This document shows, piece after piece, positions 23,459 to 31,099 of a stretch of DNA of 35,169 bases. The DNA is from Flavobacteriales bacterium. GTDB taxonomy: Bacteria; Bacteroidota; Bacteroidia; Flavobacteriales_F; PHOS-HE28. Both the position numbers and the translations under genes were made by a program. The notes beneath the pieces were generated by a model. It was not told where the DNA came from, ran no database searches, and was given only the letters and a program-made list of their open reading frames with translations. The stretch is taken from the NCBI GenBank assembly GCA_020848295.1, contig JADLAI010000054.1, positions 1 to 35,169 of the forward strand. Direction: 5' to 3'. Each line of letters opens with the position of its first letter. The first letter of the stretch is position 1.

Positions 23459-23895
23459 AGCCATGCGCGCCCGTGTCCGATGTCGGTGAAGGGCCAGGGA
23501 ATGGCCCAAAGCATCAATGCCAAGGCGATGAGGTAGTAGATGGCAATGCGTTTCTGCTTTGCGATCTCCGTGGTGGCCCGTTTCGCGGTGGCACGGCCGA
23601 TGGTGACCAAGGCCACGGCGACCACCATGGTCCCGATGTGCTCCACCTTCCAGAACCGCCCCTCTTCCCCGGCCATGTCGGAGATCCGTCCCCAGTACAT
23701 GATGTAGAGGAGCAGTCCCACGATGAGTTGGACGTGGCAGAGGACCACGGCCCAGATGGACAGGCTGCGTTCGTAATTGAGGATCGGACGTTGGAGCAGC
23801 AGCCCGCGCAGATGGATCAGGCCAGCGGCGGCCACGATCAATAGCACGCCGTATCGCAGCAGGCTATGGGTGAAATCGAGGAATGGATTTTCCAT
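23455..23895 (-). CDS. Small four-helix membrane protein, cytochrome b-like
   Basis: A 146-residue protein with four predicted helices: YGVLLIVAAAGLIHLRGLLL, LSIWAVVLCHVQLIVGLLLY, HIGTMVVAVALVTIGRA and IAIYYLIALALMLWAIPWPF. It has several histidines in or near helices (HSLLRY, LCHVQL, VEHIGT), resembling small Bacteroidota proteins sometimes annotated as cytochrome b; haem binding is not proven. Its stop overlaps the cytochrome c start, which supports a shared redox role. The promoter at 23918-23950 drives this gene and probably the following cytochrome c, hflX and PBP1A genes. Confidence 0.75.
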   Translation of the reverse strand: MENPFLDFTHSLLRYGVLLIVAAAGLIHLRGLLLQRPILNYERSLSIWAVVLCHVQLIVGLLLYIMYWGRISDMAGEEGRFWKVEHIGTMVVAVALVTIGRATAKRATTEIAKQKRIAIYYLIALALMLWAIPWPFTDIGHGRAWL

Positions 23896-23917
23896 TGGAG
23901 CAGGAGAGCGGAAGCTA

Positions 23918-23950
23918 CAAATGTAGTTCCCTTGCTTCAGGCCGGACCAA
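23918..23950 (-). promoter_or_regulatory. Promoter TTG-N22-TACATTTG
   Basis: On the minus strand TTG (23950-23948), 22 bases, then TACATTTG (23925-23918), a perfect TAnnTTTG box 22 bases before the ATG at 23895. The TTG lies inside the end of trpS, which itself ends at 23937, so the four-gene run can be expressed separately from trpS. Confidence 0.6.
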
Positions 23951-24914
23951 CGCCCAGCCGCGTACGCACCCGGTCCAGTACGGTCGTGGCCACCGCCGCC
24001 GCCTTCTCCGCACCGATGCGCAACCGGGCATCCAATTCACCACGATCGGCCATGAGTTCGGTGAACCGCGCTCGTTCGGTAGCGTACCCATCGAGGATCG
24101 CGGCAAGCAATTCATTCTTGGCATGACCATATCCATAACCACCGCGCTGGTAGTTCTCGCGCATCCGCTGCACCGCATCGGCAGGGGCCACCAGTCTGTA
24201 CAGGGCGAAGACGTTGTCCTTGTCAGGGTCCTTGGGCGCTTCGAGCGGTGTGCTGTCCGTTACAATGCCCATGACCTGTTGCTTGAGCTCCTTTTCCGCC
24301 GCGAAGAGCTGGATGGTGTTGCCTCGGCTCTTGCTCATCTTCTCGCCATCGGTGCCGGGCACGATCATCACCTGCTGGTCCACCCGGGCCTCGGGTACCA
24401 CGAATGTGTCGCCCATGTGGTGGTTGAAGCGCTCGGCCACATCGCGCGTCATCTCCAGATGCTGCAACTGGTCCTTGCCCACGGGGACCACATCCACATC
24501 GTAAAGCAGGATGTCGGCCGCCATCAGCATGGGGTAGGTGAAGAGGCCCGCGTTCACATCCCCCAGGCGGTCCGCTTTATCCTTGAACCCGTGGGCCAGT
24601 GTGAGCCGGGTGTAAGGGAAGAAGCAGCTCAGGTACCACGTGAGCTCCGCCACCATGGGCACATCGCTCTGTCGGTAGAATACCGTGCGCTCCGGGTCCA
24701 GCCCGCAGGCCAGCCAGGCCGCGGCCACGCCATACGTGTTCTCGCGTAGTAGCGCCGGATCCTTGATCTGGGTGAGGCTGTGCAGGTCGGCGATGAACAG
24801 GAAGGCGTCGTTCCGCTCGTCCCGGCTCAAGGCAATGGCGGGTGCGAGCGCGCCGAGCACGTTACCCAGGTGTGGAACGCCGGTACTTTGGATGCCGGTG
24901 AGGATGCGTGGCAT
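23937..24914 (-). CDS. trpS: Tryptophanyl-tRNA synthetase
   Basis: Class I synthetase charging tRNA-Trp. The protein is 325 residues, the usual bacterial length. The HIGH-type motif is HLGN (15-18), within GIQSTGVPHLGNVLGA, and KMSKS is at 192-196. FIADLHSLTQ, YPMLMAADILLYDVDVVPVG and KDQLQHLEMTRDVAERFN form the tryptophan- and tRNA-binding core. The C-terminal helices (GYGYGHAKNELLAAILDGYA) are complete. It is divergent from plsC; its ATG is 6 bases after a TAACTTCG box. Confidence 0.97.
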   Translation of the reverse strand: MPRILTGIQSTGVPHLGNVLGALAPAIALSRDERNDAFLFIADLHSLTQIKDPALLRENTYGVAAAWLACGLDPERTVFYRQSDVPMVAELTWYLSCFFPYTRLTLAHGFKDKADRLGDVNAGLFTYPMLMAADILLYDVDVVPVGKDQLQHLEMTRDVAERFNHHMGDTFVVPEARVDQQVMIVPGTDGEKMSKSRGNTIQLFAAEKELKQQVMGIVTDSTPLEAPKDPDKDNVFALYRLVAPADAVQRMRENYQRGGYGYGHAKNELLAAILDGYATERARFTELMADRGELDARLRIGAEKAAAVATTVLDRVRTRLGVGPA

Positions 24915-24920
24915 GGGCGG

Positions 24921-24928
24921 CGAAGTTA
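24921..24928 (-). promoter_or_regulatory. -7 box TAACTTCG for trpS
   Basis: TAACTTCG on the minus strand ends 6 bases before the trpS ATG (24914), predicting a leaderless message. No TTG at the usual spacing. Confidence 0.5.
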
Positions 24929-25002
24929 GCCGCAGGCCCGCACCACTGGCTCCTGGCCATCAGGCATTGCCACGCGGACCGTCCGATGGATCCCGGCGCG
25001 AG

Positions 25003-25010
25003 TAATTTCG
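25003..25010 (+). promoter_or_regulatory. -7 box TAATTTCG for plsC-gatC
   Basis: TAATTTCG ends 12 bases before the ATG at 25023. No TTG at the usual spacing; divergent from the trpS box. Confidence 0.5.
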
Positions 25011-25022
25011 CCGTCCTTTTCC

Positions 25023-25829
25023 ATGGGGGTCGAAGCCAGGATCGCGGAGCACCAACGGGTGGTCCCAGGTGAGGAGCGCCGGTCGGTGTTGCTCAAGTGG
25101 CTGTTCCTGCCGCTGCGGTGGCTGTATAAGCTCTACTTCACCCTGGTCTTCTTCGGCTCCTTGGCCTTGCTCTACATTCCCTTCCGCATCCTGCTCTTCC
25201 GGCCGAAGCGGTACCAGCACGCCTTCAGACTGAAGCGTGCCTGGGCCTTCTTCCTCCAATACGCGCTGTTCATCCCGGTGTGGATCGAACGCCGGGCAGC
25301 ACTGCCCAGGGCCCCTTATATCATCTGTTGCAATCACAGCAGTTATATGGACATCATCCAGATGTACAACGTGGTGCCCACCTACTTCCTCTTCATGGGC
25401 AAGTACGAATTGTTGCGCTGGCCGCTTTTCAATATCTTCTTCAAGGGCATGAACATCGCCGTGAACAGGGGCAGTCGTGTGGAGGCCGCCAAGGCTTTCC
25501 GCAAAGCGGCCCGTACGCTCGATCGCGGCACCAGCTTGGCGCTCTTTCCCGAAGGGACCATCCCGGCCTTCACTCCACGGATGAAACCATTCAAGGATGG
25601 CGCCTTTCGCCTGGCCATTGAGAAACAGGTGCCCATCGTCCCCATCACCTTCGTCGATCACTGGCGCCTGTTCGGTGAACCCACCGAGCTCATGAGCCGG
25701 GGCAGGCCGGGTATCGCACGGGCCGTGGTGCATGAGGCGGTACCTACCGCGGGCCTGACGATGGACGATCTGGTACCTTTGCGCGACCGCGTCTTCCGCA
25801 CCATTGAGGAACCGCTGCTGCGACCATGA
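25023..25829 (+). CDS. plsC: 1-acyl-sn-glycerol-3-phosphate acyltransferase
   Basis: Adds the second fatty acid to lysophosphatidic acid in phospholipid synthesis at the inner membrane. The protein is 268 residues. An N-terminal hydrophobic segment (LYFTLVFFGSLALLYIPFRI) anchors it. The acyltransferase motifs are in order: HSSYMD (the HX4D catalytic pair) in ICCNHSSYMDIIQMY, then GMNIAVNRGSRVEAAKAF, ALFPEGT and QVPIVPITFVDHW. The stop overlaps the gatC start (ATGA, 25826-25829). Acyl donor and exact acceptor are inferred from family; related enzymes can act on other lysolipids. Confidence 0.9.
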   Translation: MGVEARIAEHQRVVPGEERRSVLLKWLFLPLRWLYKLYFTLVFFGSLALLYIPFRILLFRPKRYQHAFRLKRAWAFFLQYALFIPVWIERRAALPRAPYIICCNHSSYMDIIQMYNVVPTYFLFMGKYELLRWPLFNIFFKGMNIAVNRGSRVEAAKAFRKAARTLDRGTSLALFPEGTIPAFTPRMKPFKDGAFRLAIEKQVPIVPITFVDHWRLFGEPTELMSRGRPGIARAVVHEAVPTAGLTMDDLVPLRDRVFRTIEEPLLRP

Positions 25830-26122
25830 AGATCACCGAGGAGACCCTGGACCGGATCGCCGAACTGGCCCGGTTGGACGTGAGTGACCCCACCACACGG
25901 GCGCAGCTCCTGACCGACATGCAGCGCGTGTTCGATTTCGTGGAGAAGTTGAACGAGGTGGACACCACAGGGGTGGAACCGCTCATCTTCATGACGGATG
26001 AGGCGGACGTGCTCCGCGATGACGTCGCCTCGATCGGGATCACCAAGCAGGAGGCTCTGGCCAATGCCCCGGTGAAGGACAGCGACTACTTCAAGGTGCC
26101 GCGCGTGGTGGACAAGGGCTGA
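25826..26122 (+). CDS. gatC: Asp/Glu-tRNA amidotransferase subunit C
   Basis: GatC stabilises the GatCAB complex that converts misacylated Glu-tRNA(Gln) and Asp-tRNA(Asn) to the correct amides. The protein is 98 residues, the family size. It starts KITEETLDRIAELARLDVSD, followed by LLTDMQRVFDFVEKLNEVDT and TGVEPLIFMTDEADVLRDD; the tail KDSDYFKVPRVVDKG is the usual GatC ending. The gatA and gatB genes are not in this window. It is translationally coupled to plsC. Confidence 0.95.
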   Translation: MKITEETLDRIAELARLDVSDPTTRAQLLTDMQRVFDFVEKLNEVDTTGVEPLIFMTDEADVLRDDVASIGITKQEALANAPVKDSDYFKVPRVVDKG

Positions 26123-26187
26123 ACGCCGGATCCAGCCCTCCCCTGTTGAGGAACTTTCGACCCAAGGGGAACGTACAAGGCCATCCC

Positions 26188-26210
26188 GTGACACATCTTC
26201 GCTGTGTCAC
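26188..26210. repeat. Perfect 8-bp palindrome in front of the CPBP-like gene
   Basis: GTGACACA (26188-26195) and TGTGTCAC (26203-26210) are exact inverted repeats around a 7-base centre. The -7-like CATCTTCG (26194-26201) falls inside it, 28 bases before the ATG at 26230. This placement fits an operator; a hairpin is possible too. Confidence 0.5.
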
Positions 26211-26229
26211 ACCAAGGTCGAACCCACCC

Positions 26230-27156
26230 ATGCGATCCTTCATCTCCCGCTATCCAGTGCTCACACTGGCCGTGATCGTCCTGTCCATCCAGTTCGCCAT
26301 CGTACTGTTCGCCTCGTCGCTGATGGTGGAGGGCAAACGCATGCACGATTCGCCGGAGGCCCACATGGTTTTCCGGTTCCGGGTGTTCTGGCCTTTGGTC
26401 TTCGCCGTGCTGCTTACATGGTACCTGGAGGGTAGGACAGGACTGTACAAGCTCTTTGGCGCGTACCGCATCTGGCGTGTGCCTGGTAAGTGGTGGCTCT
26501 TCGCAGGGTCGTGGAAATTCCTCTTCTGTTACGTGGGCTGGGCCATCGCCGATCTGGCAGGCTGGTTGCCCTGGCCCGGTGCCGCCCAACCGATGTTCGA
26601 TACGGAAGGAGGTGCGCACCGTATGCACATCGTGAACCTGCTCTTCGGCATGCCGTTCATCATCGGTATCGCACTGGTGGAAGAGACCACCTGGATGAAG
26701 TATTGCGCCACCCGCCTACAGGACAAGTACAGTGCCTTCGTCTCCTGTACCATCACCGGGATACTCTGGGGGCTGTGGTACCTGCCCATGCTACTGCTGG
26801 GCGAAGGGGTGCCCGATGGCATCCCCTGGTACTTCTTCCTGCTCAGCATGGTGGGCCTGGCCATCCTGCTGGGCTGGGTATACAACATGACCCATAGTGG
26901 GTTGATCCTACTGATCATGCAGCTGGTCAGCAACATCGCCTTCTACATCATGCCCGCCCTACCCGTGGCCCATCAGGGCGACGCCCGCTGGGTAATGGTC
27001 TTCGTATGGGTGGAAGTGGCCGTGGCCGCTTTCGTGGTGATCCGGTACGGGCCCAAGGACATGGGTCTTGGACCACGTCCCACCTGGACCGACCCGAAGA
27101 TCCCCGATTGGGACCCAAGGAAGAAGGAAGACCCTTCATCGCTTGCCGCGGCCTGA
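26230..27156 (+). CDS. CPBP-family intramembrane protein with degenerate catalytic motifs
   Basis: A 308-residue membrane protein with about eight helices, ending in a hydrophilic proline-rich tail. The C-terminal half resembles the CPBP (CAAX protease/bacteriocin-processing) domain: motif 1 ALVEETTWMKY keeps the Glu pair (151-152) but has Met156 where Arg is usual. Motif 2 ILWGLWYLPMLLL has Tyr184 in place of the catalytic His of WGLWHLP. Motif 3 MQLVSN has Gln231 for His but keeps Asn235. Protease activity is therefore doubtful; a scaffold or regulatory role is possible. ATG 26230 is preferred because it follows the palindrome and gives an N-terminal helix (LTLAVIVLSIQFAIVLFASS); an in-frame upstream start exists at 26146. 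Confidence 0.75.
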   Translation: MRSFISRYPVLTLAVIVLSIQFAIVLFASSLMVEGKRMHDSPEAHMVFRFRVFWPLVFAVLLTWYLEGRTGLYKLFGAYRIWRVPGKWWLFAGSWKFLFCYVGWAIADLAGWLPWPGAAQPMFDTEGGAHRMHIVNLLFGMPFIIGIALVEETTWMKYCATRLQDKYSAFVSCTITGILWGLWYLPMLLLGEGVPDGIPWYFFLLSMVGLAILLGWVYNMTHSGLILLIMQLVSNIAFYIMPALPVAHQGDARWVMVFVWVEVAVAAFVVIRYGPKDMGLGPRPTWTDPKIPDWDPRKKEDPSSLAAA

Positions 27157-27178
27157 GGCCCCATAGTTGATATACCGA

Positions 27179-27922
27179 ATGGACAACGCTTTCATCGCCA
27201 CCACCTTCGACTGGGACCACCGCACCCCCACCGATCGGCAACGCTTCTTCAACAAGGTCCTGCGCAAACTGCGCATTGGTGCCCAGCTCACACCGGTGCC
27301 GGGCCACATGGCCAACGTGGAGGCCCGCATGAACCTCTTCCATCTGCTGGAGCAGACCGTGGCCAACATGGTGCCGGGCGATGTGGTCGATGTGGGCTGC
27401 AACGCCGGCGACAGCACGATCGTGATGCAGCGGGTCATCACCGCGCTCGCACCGGAGAAACAGGTGCATGCCTACGATAGTTTCGAGGGGTTGCCAGTGC
27501 TATCCGCCAATGACAGCAAGGACGGGGTGTACGCACAAGGGCACATGGCCGCCGGCCTGGATCTTTTCACCCGGAAGTTCAACGATCTGGGATTGAAGAT
27601 GCCGCACACACACAAGGGCTGGTTCGAGGACACCATCCCCTCGCAGTTACCGGACCGCATCAGTTTCGCCTTGATCGACGGCGACCTGTACGAGTCCACC
27701 CGGCATGTGCTGCCTCACATCTACGAGCGGATGGCCCCCGGTGCCATTGGCATGATCGCGGTGTATTATGATGCGGCCATCTATCCGCGCAAAGGGCTGC
27801 CCGGCGGATACCGATCACCCGGAGTGAAGAGGGCCACGGACGAGTTCTTCAAGGATAAGGCTGAAAAGGTCTCCCTGCTCTACGCGAACGAATACTCCAA
27901 CGGGTATTTCAGGAAGCGGTGA
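27179..27922 (+). CDS. TylF/MycF-type O-methyltransferase
   Basis: A 247-residue protein of the TylF family, SAM-dependent and magnesium-dependent O-methyltransferases first known from macrolide sugars and also found in polysaccharide loci. Evidence: motif [35 protein letters not shown] (acidic residue binding the SAM ribose), [20 protein letters not shown] with DGDLYEST (metal-binding acidic region) and [20 protein letters not shown]. An N-terminal extension of about 60 residues precedes the core. The start is ATG 27179; an upstream TTG at 27167 is possible but less likely. The acceptor is unknown. It lies 22 bases after the CPBP-like gene. Confidence 0.85.
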   Translation: MDNAFIATTFDWDHRTPTDRQRFFNKVLRKLRIGAQLTPVPGHMANVEARMNLFHLLEQTVANMVPGDVVDVGCNAGDSTIVMQRVITALAPEKQVHAYDSFEGLPVLSANDSKDGVYAQGHMAAGLDLFTRKFNDLGLKMPHTHKGWFEDTIPSQLPDRISFALIDGDLYESTRHVLPHIYERMAPGAIGMIAVYYDAAIYPRKGLPGGYRSPGVKRATDEFFKDKAEKVSLLYANEYSNGYFRKR

Positions 27923-28002
27923 GGCCCTTGCCGGCCGTGGCCCCGGCCGCACGGCCCAGGCACCATGTCCCAGGCTCGTTCCTGCTTCGCACCTTTGCCT
28001 CC

Positions 28003-29193
28003 ATGTACGGAAGCATCAAGGACCACCTGAGCCAGGAACTGAAGACCATCGATGAGGCCGGTCTGTTCAAACGCGAACGCATCATCACCAGTGAGCAGGG
28101 CGCGGAGATCACCGTGAACGGCCACCGGGTGCTCAATTTCTGTGCGAACAATTACCTGGGCCTCTCCTCGCACCCCGAGGTGGTGCAGGCGGCGCACGCC
28201 AGCCTGGATTCCCACGGATATGGGATGAGCAGTGTACGGTTCATCTGCGGGACACAGGACATCCATAAGGAACTCGAGGCGAAGCTCTCCGCCTTCCACT
28301 CGCTGGACGATACGATCCTCTATGCGGCCTGTTTCGATGCCAACGGAGGGGTGTTCGAGCCGCTCCTCACCGAGTTGGATGCCATCATCAGCGATTCGCT
28401 CAACCACGCCAGCATCATCGATGGGGTGCGCCTTTGCAAGGCCATGCGCTACCGGTATGCCAACAACGACATGGCCGACCTGGAGCAGCAGCTCAGGACC
28501 GCACGTAAGGATGGCGCACGCCATATCCTCATCGTCACCGATGGGGTCTTCAGCATGGATGGCATCGTGGCCGACCTGAAGGGGGTGTGCGACCTGGCGG
28601 ACAAGTATGAGGCGTTGGTGATGGTGGACGAATGCCATGCCGCGGGTTTCATAGGCAAGACCGGCCGGGGCAGTGTGGAGCATTGTGGGGTCACCGGTCG
28701 GGTGGACATCATCACCGGTACCCTGGGCAAGGCCCTGGGTGGGGCCATGGGCGGCTATACCTGTGCGCGCAAGGAGATCGTGGAGCTGCTGCGGCAACGC
28801 AGCCGGCCGTACCTCTTCAGCAATTCACTGGCCCCTTCGATCGTCGGTGCCTCCATCCGCGTGATCGACCTGTTGAGCCGCACCACCGAACTACGCGACC
28901 GGCTGGAGGCGAACGTGGACCGTTTCCGATCGGGCATTGAAGCACTCGGATTCAAGACCCGTGGTGCCGGGGCCGCCATCGTACCCGTCATGTTGGGCGA
29001 TGCCCGCCTAAGCCAGGTCATGGCCGACCGACTGTTGGAGGAGGGCATCTATGTGATCGGCTTCTTCTATCCGGTGGTGCCCAAGGATACCGCCCGGATC
29101 AGGGTGCAATTGAGCGCTGCCCATACCGAGGCCCATATCGATCGGGCGCTCGCGGCCTTCGGCAAGGTGGGCAAGGAACTCGGCGTGGTCTGA
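28003..29193 (+). CDS. kbl: Glycine C-acetyltransferase (2-amino-3-ketobutyrate CoA ligase)
   Basis: PLP enzyme interconverting 2-amino-3-ketobutyrate plus CoA with glycine plus acetyl-CoA, in threonine breakdown. The protein is 396 residues, as in Escherichia coli Kbl. The start [20 protein letters not shown] is the family start. Next come [40 protein letters not shown] and [20 protein letters not shown], with Asp209 and His212 contacting PLP. Lys243 in [15 protein letters not shown] forms the Schiff base. It ends [20 protein letters not shown]. The tdh partner is not in the window. A CACCTTTG box (27990-27997) ends 5 bases before the ATG. Confidence 0.95.
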   Translation: MYGSIKDHLSQELKTIDEAGLFKRERIITSEQGAEITVNGHRVLNFCANNYLGLSSHPEVVQAAHASLDSHGYGMSSVRFICGTQDIHKELEAKLSAFHSLDDTILYAACFDANGGVFEPLLTELDAIISDSLNHASIIDGVRLCKAMRYRYANNDMADLEQQLRTARKDGARHILIVTDGVFSMDGIVADLKGVCDLADKYEALVMVDECHAAGFIGKTGRGSVEHCGVTGRVDIITGTLGKALGGAMGGYTCARKEIVELLRQRSRPYLFSNSLAPSIVGASIRVIDLLSRTTELRDRLEANVDRFRSGIEALGFKTRGAGAAIVPVMLGDARLSQVMADRLLEEGIYVIGFFYPVVPKDTARIRVQLSAAHTEAHIDRALAAFGKVGKELGVV

Positions 29194-29225
29194 CGGACCG
29201 ATCCACGCATTCGGTGAACAGGGTG

Positions 29226-29258
29226 TTGTTGGTTTTCCGGAAGAAGGATCTATCTTCG
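29226..29258 (+). promoter_or_regulatory. Promoter TTG-N19-TATCTTCG of the rplM operon
   Basis: TTG at 29229-29231 (also at 29226-29228) and TATCTTCG at 29251-29258, 19 bases apart. The GTG start of rplM is 41 bases downstream; the leader contains the palindrome GTTTCCGGGAAAC (29265-29277). It likely drives rplM-rpsI and perhaps rpsB-tsf. Confidence 0.7.
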
Positions 29259-29299
29259 CACCCCGTTTCCGGGAAACCAGCCTTTTAAACCCACGAACC

Positions 29300-29755
29300 G
29301 TGGCATCGACGACCCACACCACCAGCATGGCCAATTCGGCCACCGTGCAGCAGGAATGGCTGCTGGTAGATGCTGAGAATGAAGTACTTGGACGCCTCGC
29401 CAGCAAGGTGGCGATGATCGTCCGCGGCAAGCACAAGCCCACCTTCACCCCGCACGTGAACTGCGGTGATCATGTGGTGGTGATCAATGCCGACAAGATC
29501 CGATTCACCGGCAACAAGCTGGATGATAAGGAGTACCAGCGCTACAGCATGTACCCCGGCGGCCAGCGCCGCGAGGTGGCCCGGAAGCTCCTGGGTCGCA
29601 AGCCCGAGGCCATCCTGGAGCACGCGGTGCGCGGCATGTTGCCCAAGAACCGTTTGGGCCGTCGGCTGTTCAACAACCTGCATGTCGTGGCAGGCACCTC
29701 CCACAAACACGACGCTCAGAAGCCTCGCAAGTTCGACCTGAACACGATCAAGTAA
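29300..29755 (+). CDS. rplM: Ribosomal protein L13 (uL13)
   Basis: A 151-residue component of the 50S subunit. GTG 29300 gives a 16-residue segment ending SMANSATV before QQEWLLVDAENEVLGRLAS. Bacteroidota L13 proteins have an N-terminal extension of the same length before the same position, so I prefer this GTG to the internal ATG at 29327. Core motifs: SKVAMIVRGKHKPTFTPHVN, CGDHVVVINADKIRFTGNKL, YPGGQRREVARKLLGRKPE and VRGMLPKNRLGRRLFNNLHV. The rpsI gene starts after a 1-base gap. Confidence 0.96.
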   Translation: MASTTHTTSMANSATVQQEWLLVDAENEVLGRLASKVAMIVRGKHKPTFTPHVNCGDHVVVINADKIRFTGNKLDDKEYQRYSMYPGGQRREVARKLLGRKPEAILEHAVRGMLPKNRLGRRLFNNLHVVAGTSHKHDAQKPRKFDLNTIK

Positions 29756-29756
29756 G

Positions 29757-30143
29757 ATGGAAGCTGTCAACAGCCTGGGCCGCCGCAAGACCGCGGTCGC
29801 TCGCGTGGTCCTCTCCGAAGGGTCCGGTGTCATTACCGTGAATGGCCGCGAAAGTGGTGACTACTTCCCGGTCACCAGCCAGCAGTACAAACTGCAGCAG
29901 CCCTTCACCCTCACCGAAACGGTGGGCAAGTACGATGTGACCGCCACGGTGGATGGCGGTGGTATCACCGGCCAGGTCGAGGCCGTGCGTCTGGGCATTG
30001 CCCGTGCGCTGGTGAAGATCGACGCTGAGCACAAACCGAAACTCAAGGCCGAAGAACTCATGACCCGTGACCCGCGTGCGGTGGAACGGAAGAAGTTCGG
30101 ACGCAAGAAGGCGCGTAAGCGTTACCAGTTCAGCAAGCGTTAA
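29757..30143 (+). CDS. rpsI: Ribosomal protein S9 (uS9)
   Basis: A 128-residue component of the 30S head. It starts MEAVNSLGRRKTAVARVVLS and includes VTVNG-like ITVNGRESGDYF and GGGITGQVEAVRLGIARALV. The C-terminus RKKFGRKKARKRYQFSKR ends in the lysine-arginine tail that reaches the P-site tRNA. It sits one base after rplM, the usual rplM-rpsI pair, and 106 bases before rpsB with a structured spacer between. Confidence 0.98.
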   Translation: MEAVNSLGRRKTAVARVVLSEGSGVITVNGRESGDYFPVTSQQYKLQQPFTLTETVGKYDVTATVDGGGITGQVEAVRLGIARALVKIDAEHKPKLKAEELMTRDPRAVERKKFGRKKARKRYQFSKR

Positions 30144-30168
30144 GATCCCTACGCTTGTTCAGGATCCA

Positions 30169-30209
30169 ATCCCGCTGGACTCTTCGGTAACGAAGGCTAC
30201 CAGCGGGAT
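30169..30209 (+). ncRNA. Candidate structured leader of rpsB-tsf
   Basis: In the 106-base rpsI-rpsB spacer, ATCCCGCTGG (30169-30178) pairs exactly with CCAGCGGGAT (30200-30209). Inside, CTTCG (30182-30186) pairs with CGAAG (30191-30195) around loop GTAA, a GNRA tetraloop. A small internal loop separates the helices. No T tract follows, so it is not a terminator. Its place 40 bases before the rpsB start fits an S2-binding autoregulatory leader. Confidence 0.6.
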
Positions 30210-30249
30210 GCCTGTACCAACGGGAACAAGGAAAGTGAACAACAACAAA

Positions 30250-31038
30250 ATGGCACGTCTCGAATTCAAACAACTGCTCGACGCCGGGGTACACTTCGGT
30301 CACCTCAAGCGCAAGTGGAACCCCAACATGGCCCCCTACATCTTCGACGAGAAGAAGGGGATCCACATCATCGACCTGAACAAGACCGCAGTGAAGCTCG
30401 ACGAGGCCGCTGCGGCCATGAAGAGCATCGCCCGCAGCGGTAAGAAGATCCTCTTCGTTGCCACCAAGAAGCAGGCGAAGGATATCGTGACCGAGAAGGT
30501 GAAGCCCACCGGTATGCCTTACGTGACCGAACGCTGGAGCGGGGGCATGCTCACGAACTTCGGTACCATCCGCCGTACGATCAAGAAAATGGCCACCATC
30601 GATCGGATGAAGACCGATGGCACCTTCGATAACATGAGCAAGCGCGAGCGTCTCCAGGTGAGCCGCCAACGGGAGAAGATGGAGAAGAACCTCGGCTCCA
30701 TCGCCGACCTCACCCGCCTGCCCAGCGCCTTGTTCATCGTGGACATCGTGAAGGAGCATATCGCCGTGGCCGAAGCGAAGAAGCTGAACATCCCCACCTT
30801 CGCCATGGTCGATACCAACAGCGATCCAGGCAAGGTGGACTTCCCGATCCCTGCCAACGACGATGCCACCAAGAGCATCGAGCTCATCGTTGACGTGATG
30901 ATCCAGGCGATCAACGAAGGCATCGAGGAGCGCAAGAACGACAAGACCGCCGTGGATGAGCCGGATACCGAGGAAGGTGCCGAGGACGCAGCGGAGGTGG
31001 AAGCCGGTGAAGAGGCTTCCGAGGACAATAAAGGATAA
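30250..31038 (+). CDS. rpsB: Ribosomal protein S2 (uS2)
   Basis: A 262-residue component of the 30S subunit. ATG 30250 starts MARLEFKQLLDAGVHFGHLK, which is the family start. KRKWNPNMAPYIFDEKKGIH, ILFVATKKQAKDIV, TERWSGGMLTNFGTIRRTIK and PSALFIVDIVKEHIAVAEAK follow, with the DTNSDP motif. An acidic tail (from about residue 235: TAVDEPDTEEGAEDAAEVEA) is characteristic of Bacteroidota. It is preceded by an A-rich stretch instead of a Shine-Dalgarno site and by the structured leader at 30169-30209. tsf follows by 61 bases. Confidence 0.98.
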   Translation: MARLEFKQLLDAGVHFGHLKRKWNPNMAPYIFDEKKGIHIIDLNKTAVKLDEAAAAMKSIARSGKKILFVATKKQAKDIVTEKVKPTGMPYVTERWSGGMLTNFGTIRRTIKKMATIDRMKTDGTFDNMSKRERLQVSRQREKMEKNLGSIADLTRLPSALFIVDIVKEHIAVAEAKKLNIPTFAMVDTNSDPGKVDFPIPANDDATKSIELIVDVMIQAINEGIEERKNDKTAVDEPDTEEGAEDAAEVEAGEEASEDNKG

Positions 31039-31056
31039 CGACAGGAATGCCGGAAC

Positions 31057-31076
31057 GGGCGGGAGAACCCCTGCCC
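31057..31076 (+). other. Hairpin in the rpsB-tsf spacer
   Basis: GGGCGGG-AGAA-CCC-CT-GCCC forms a seven-pair stem with a two-base bulge and a purine tetraloop, ending 23 bases before the tsf ATG. No T tract follows. It could modulate tsf translation or processing. Confidence 0.4.
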
Positions 31077-31099
31077 CGATCGGCCCCCGACCAACAACC

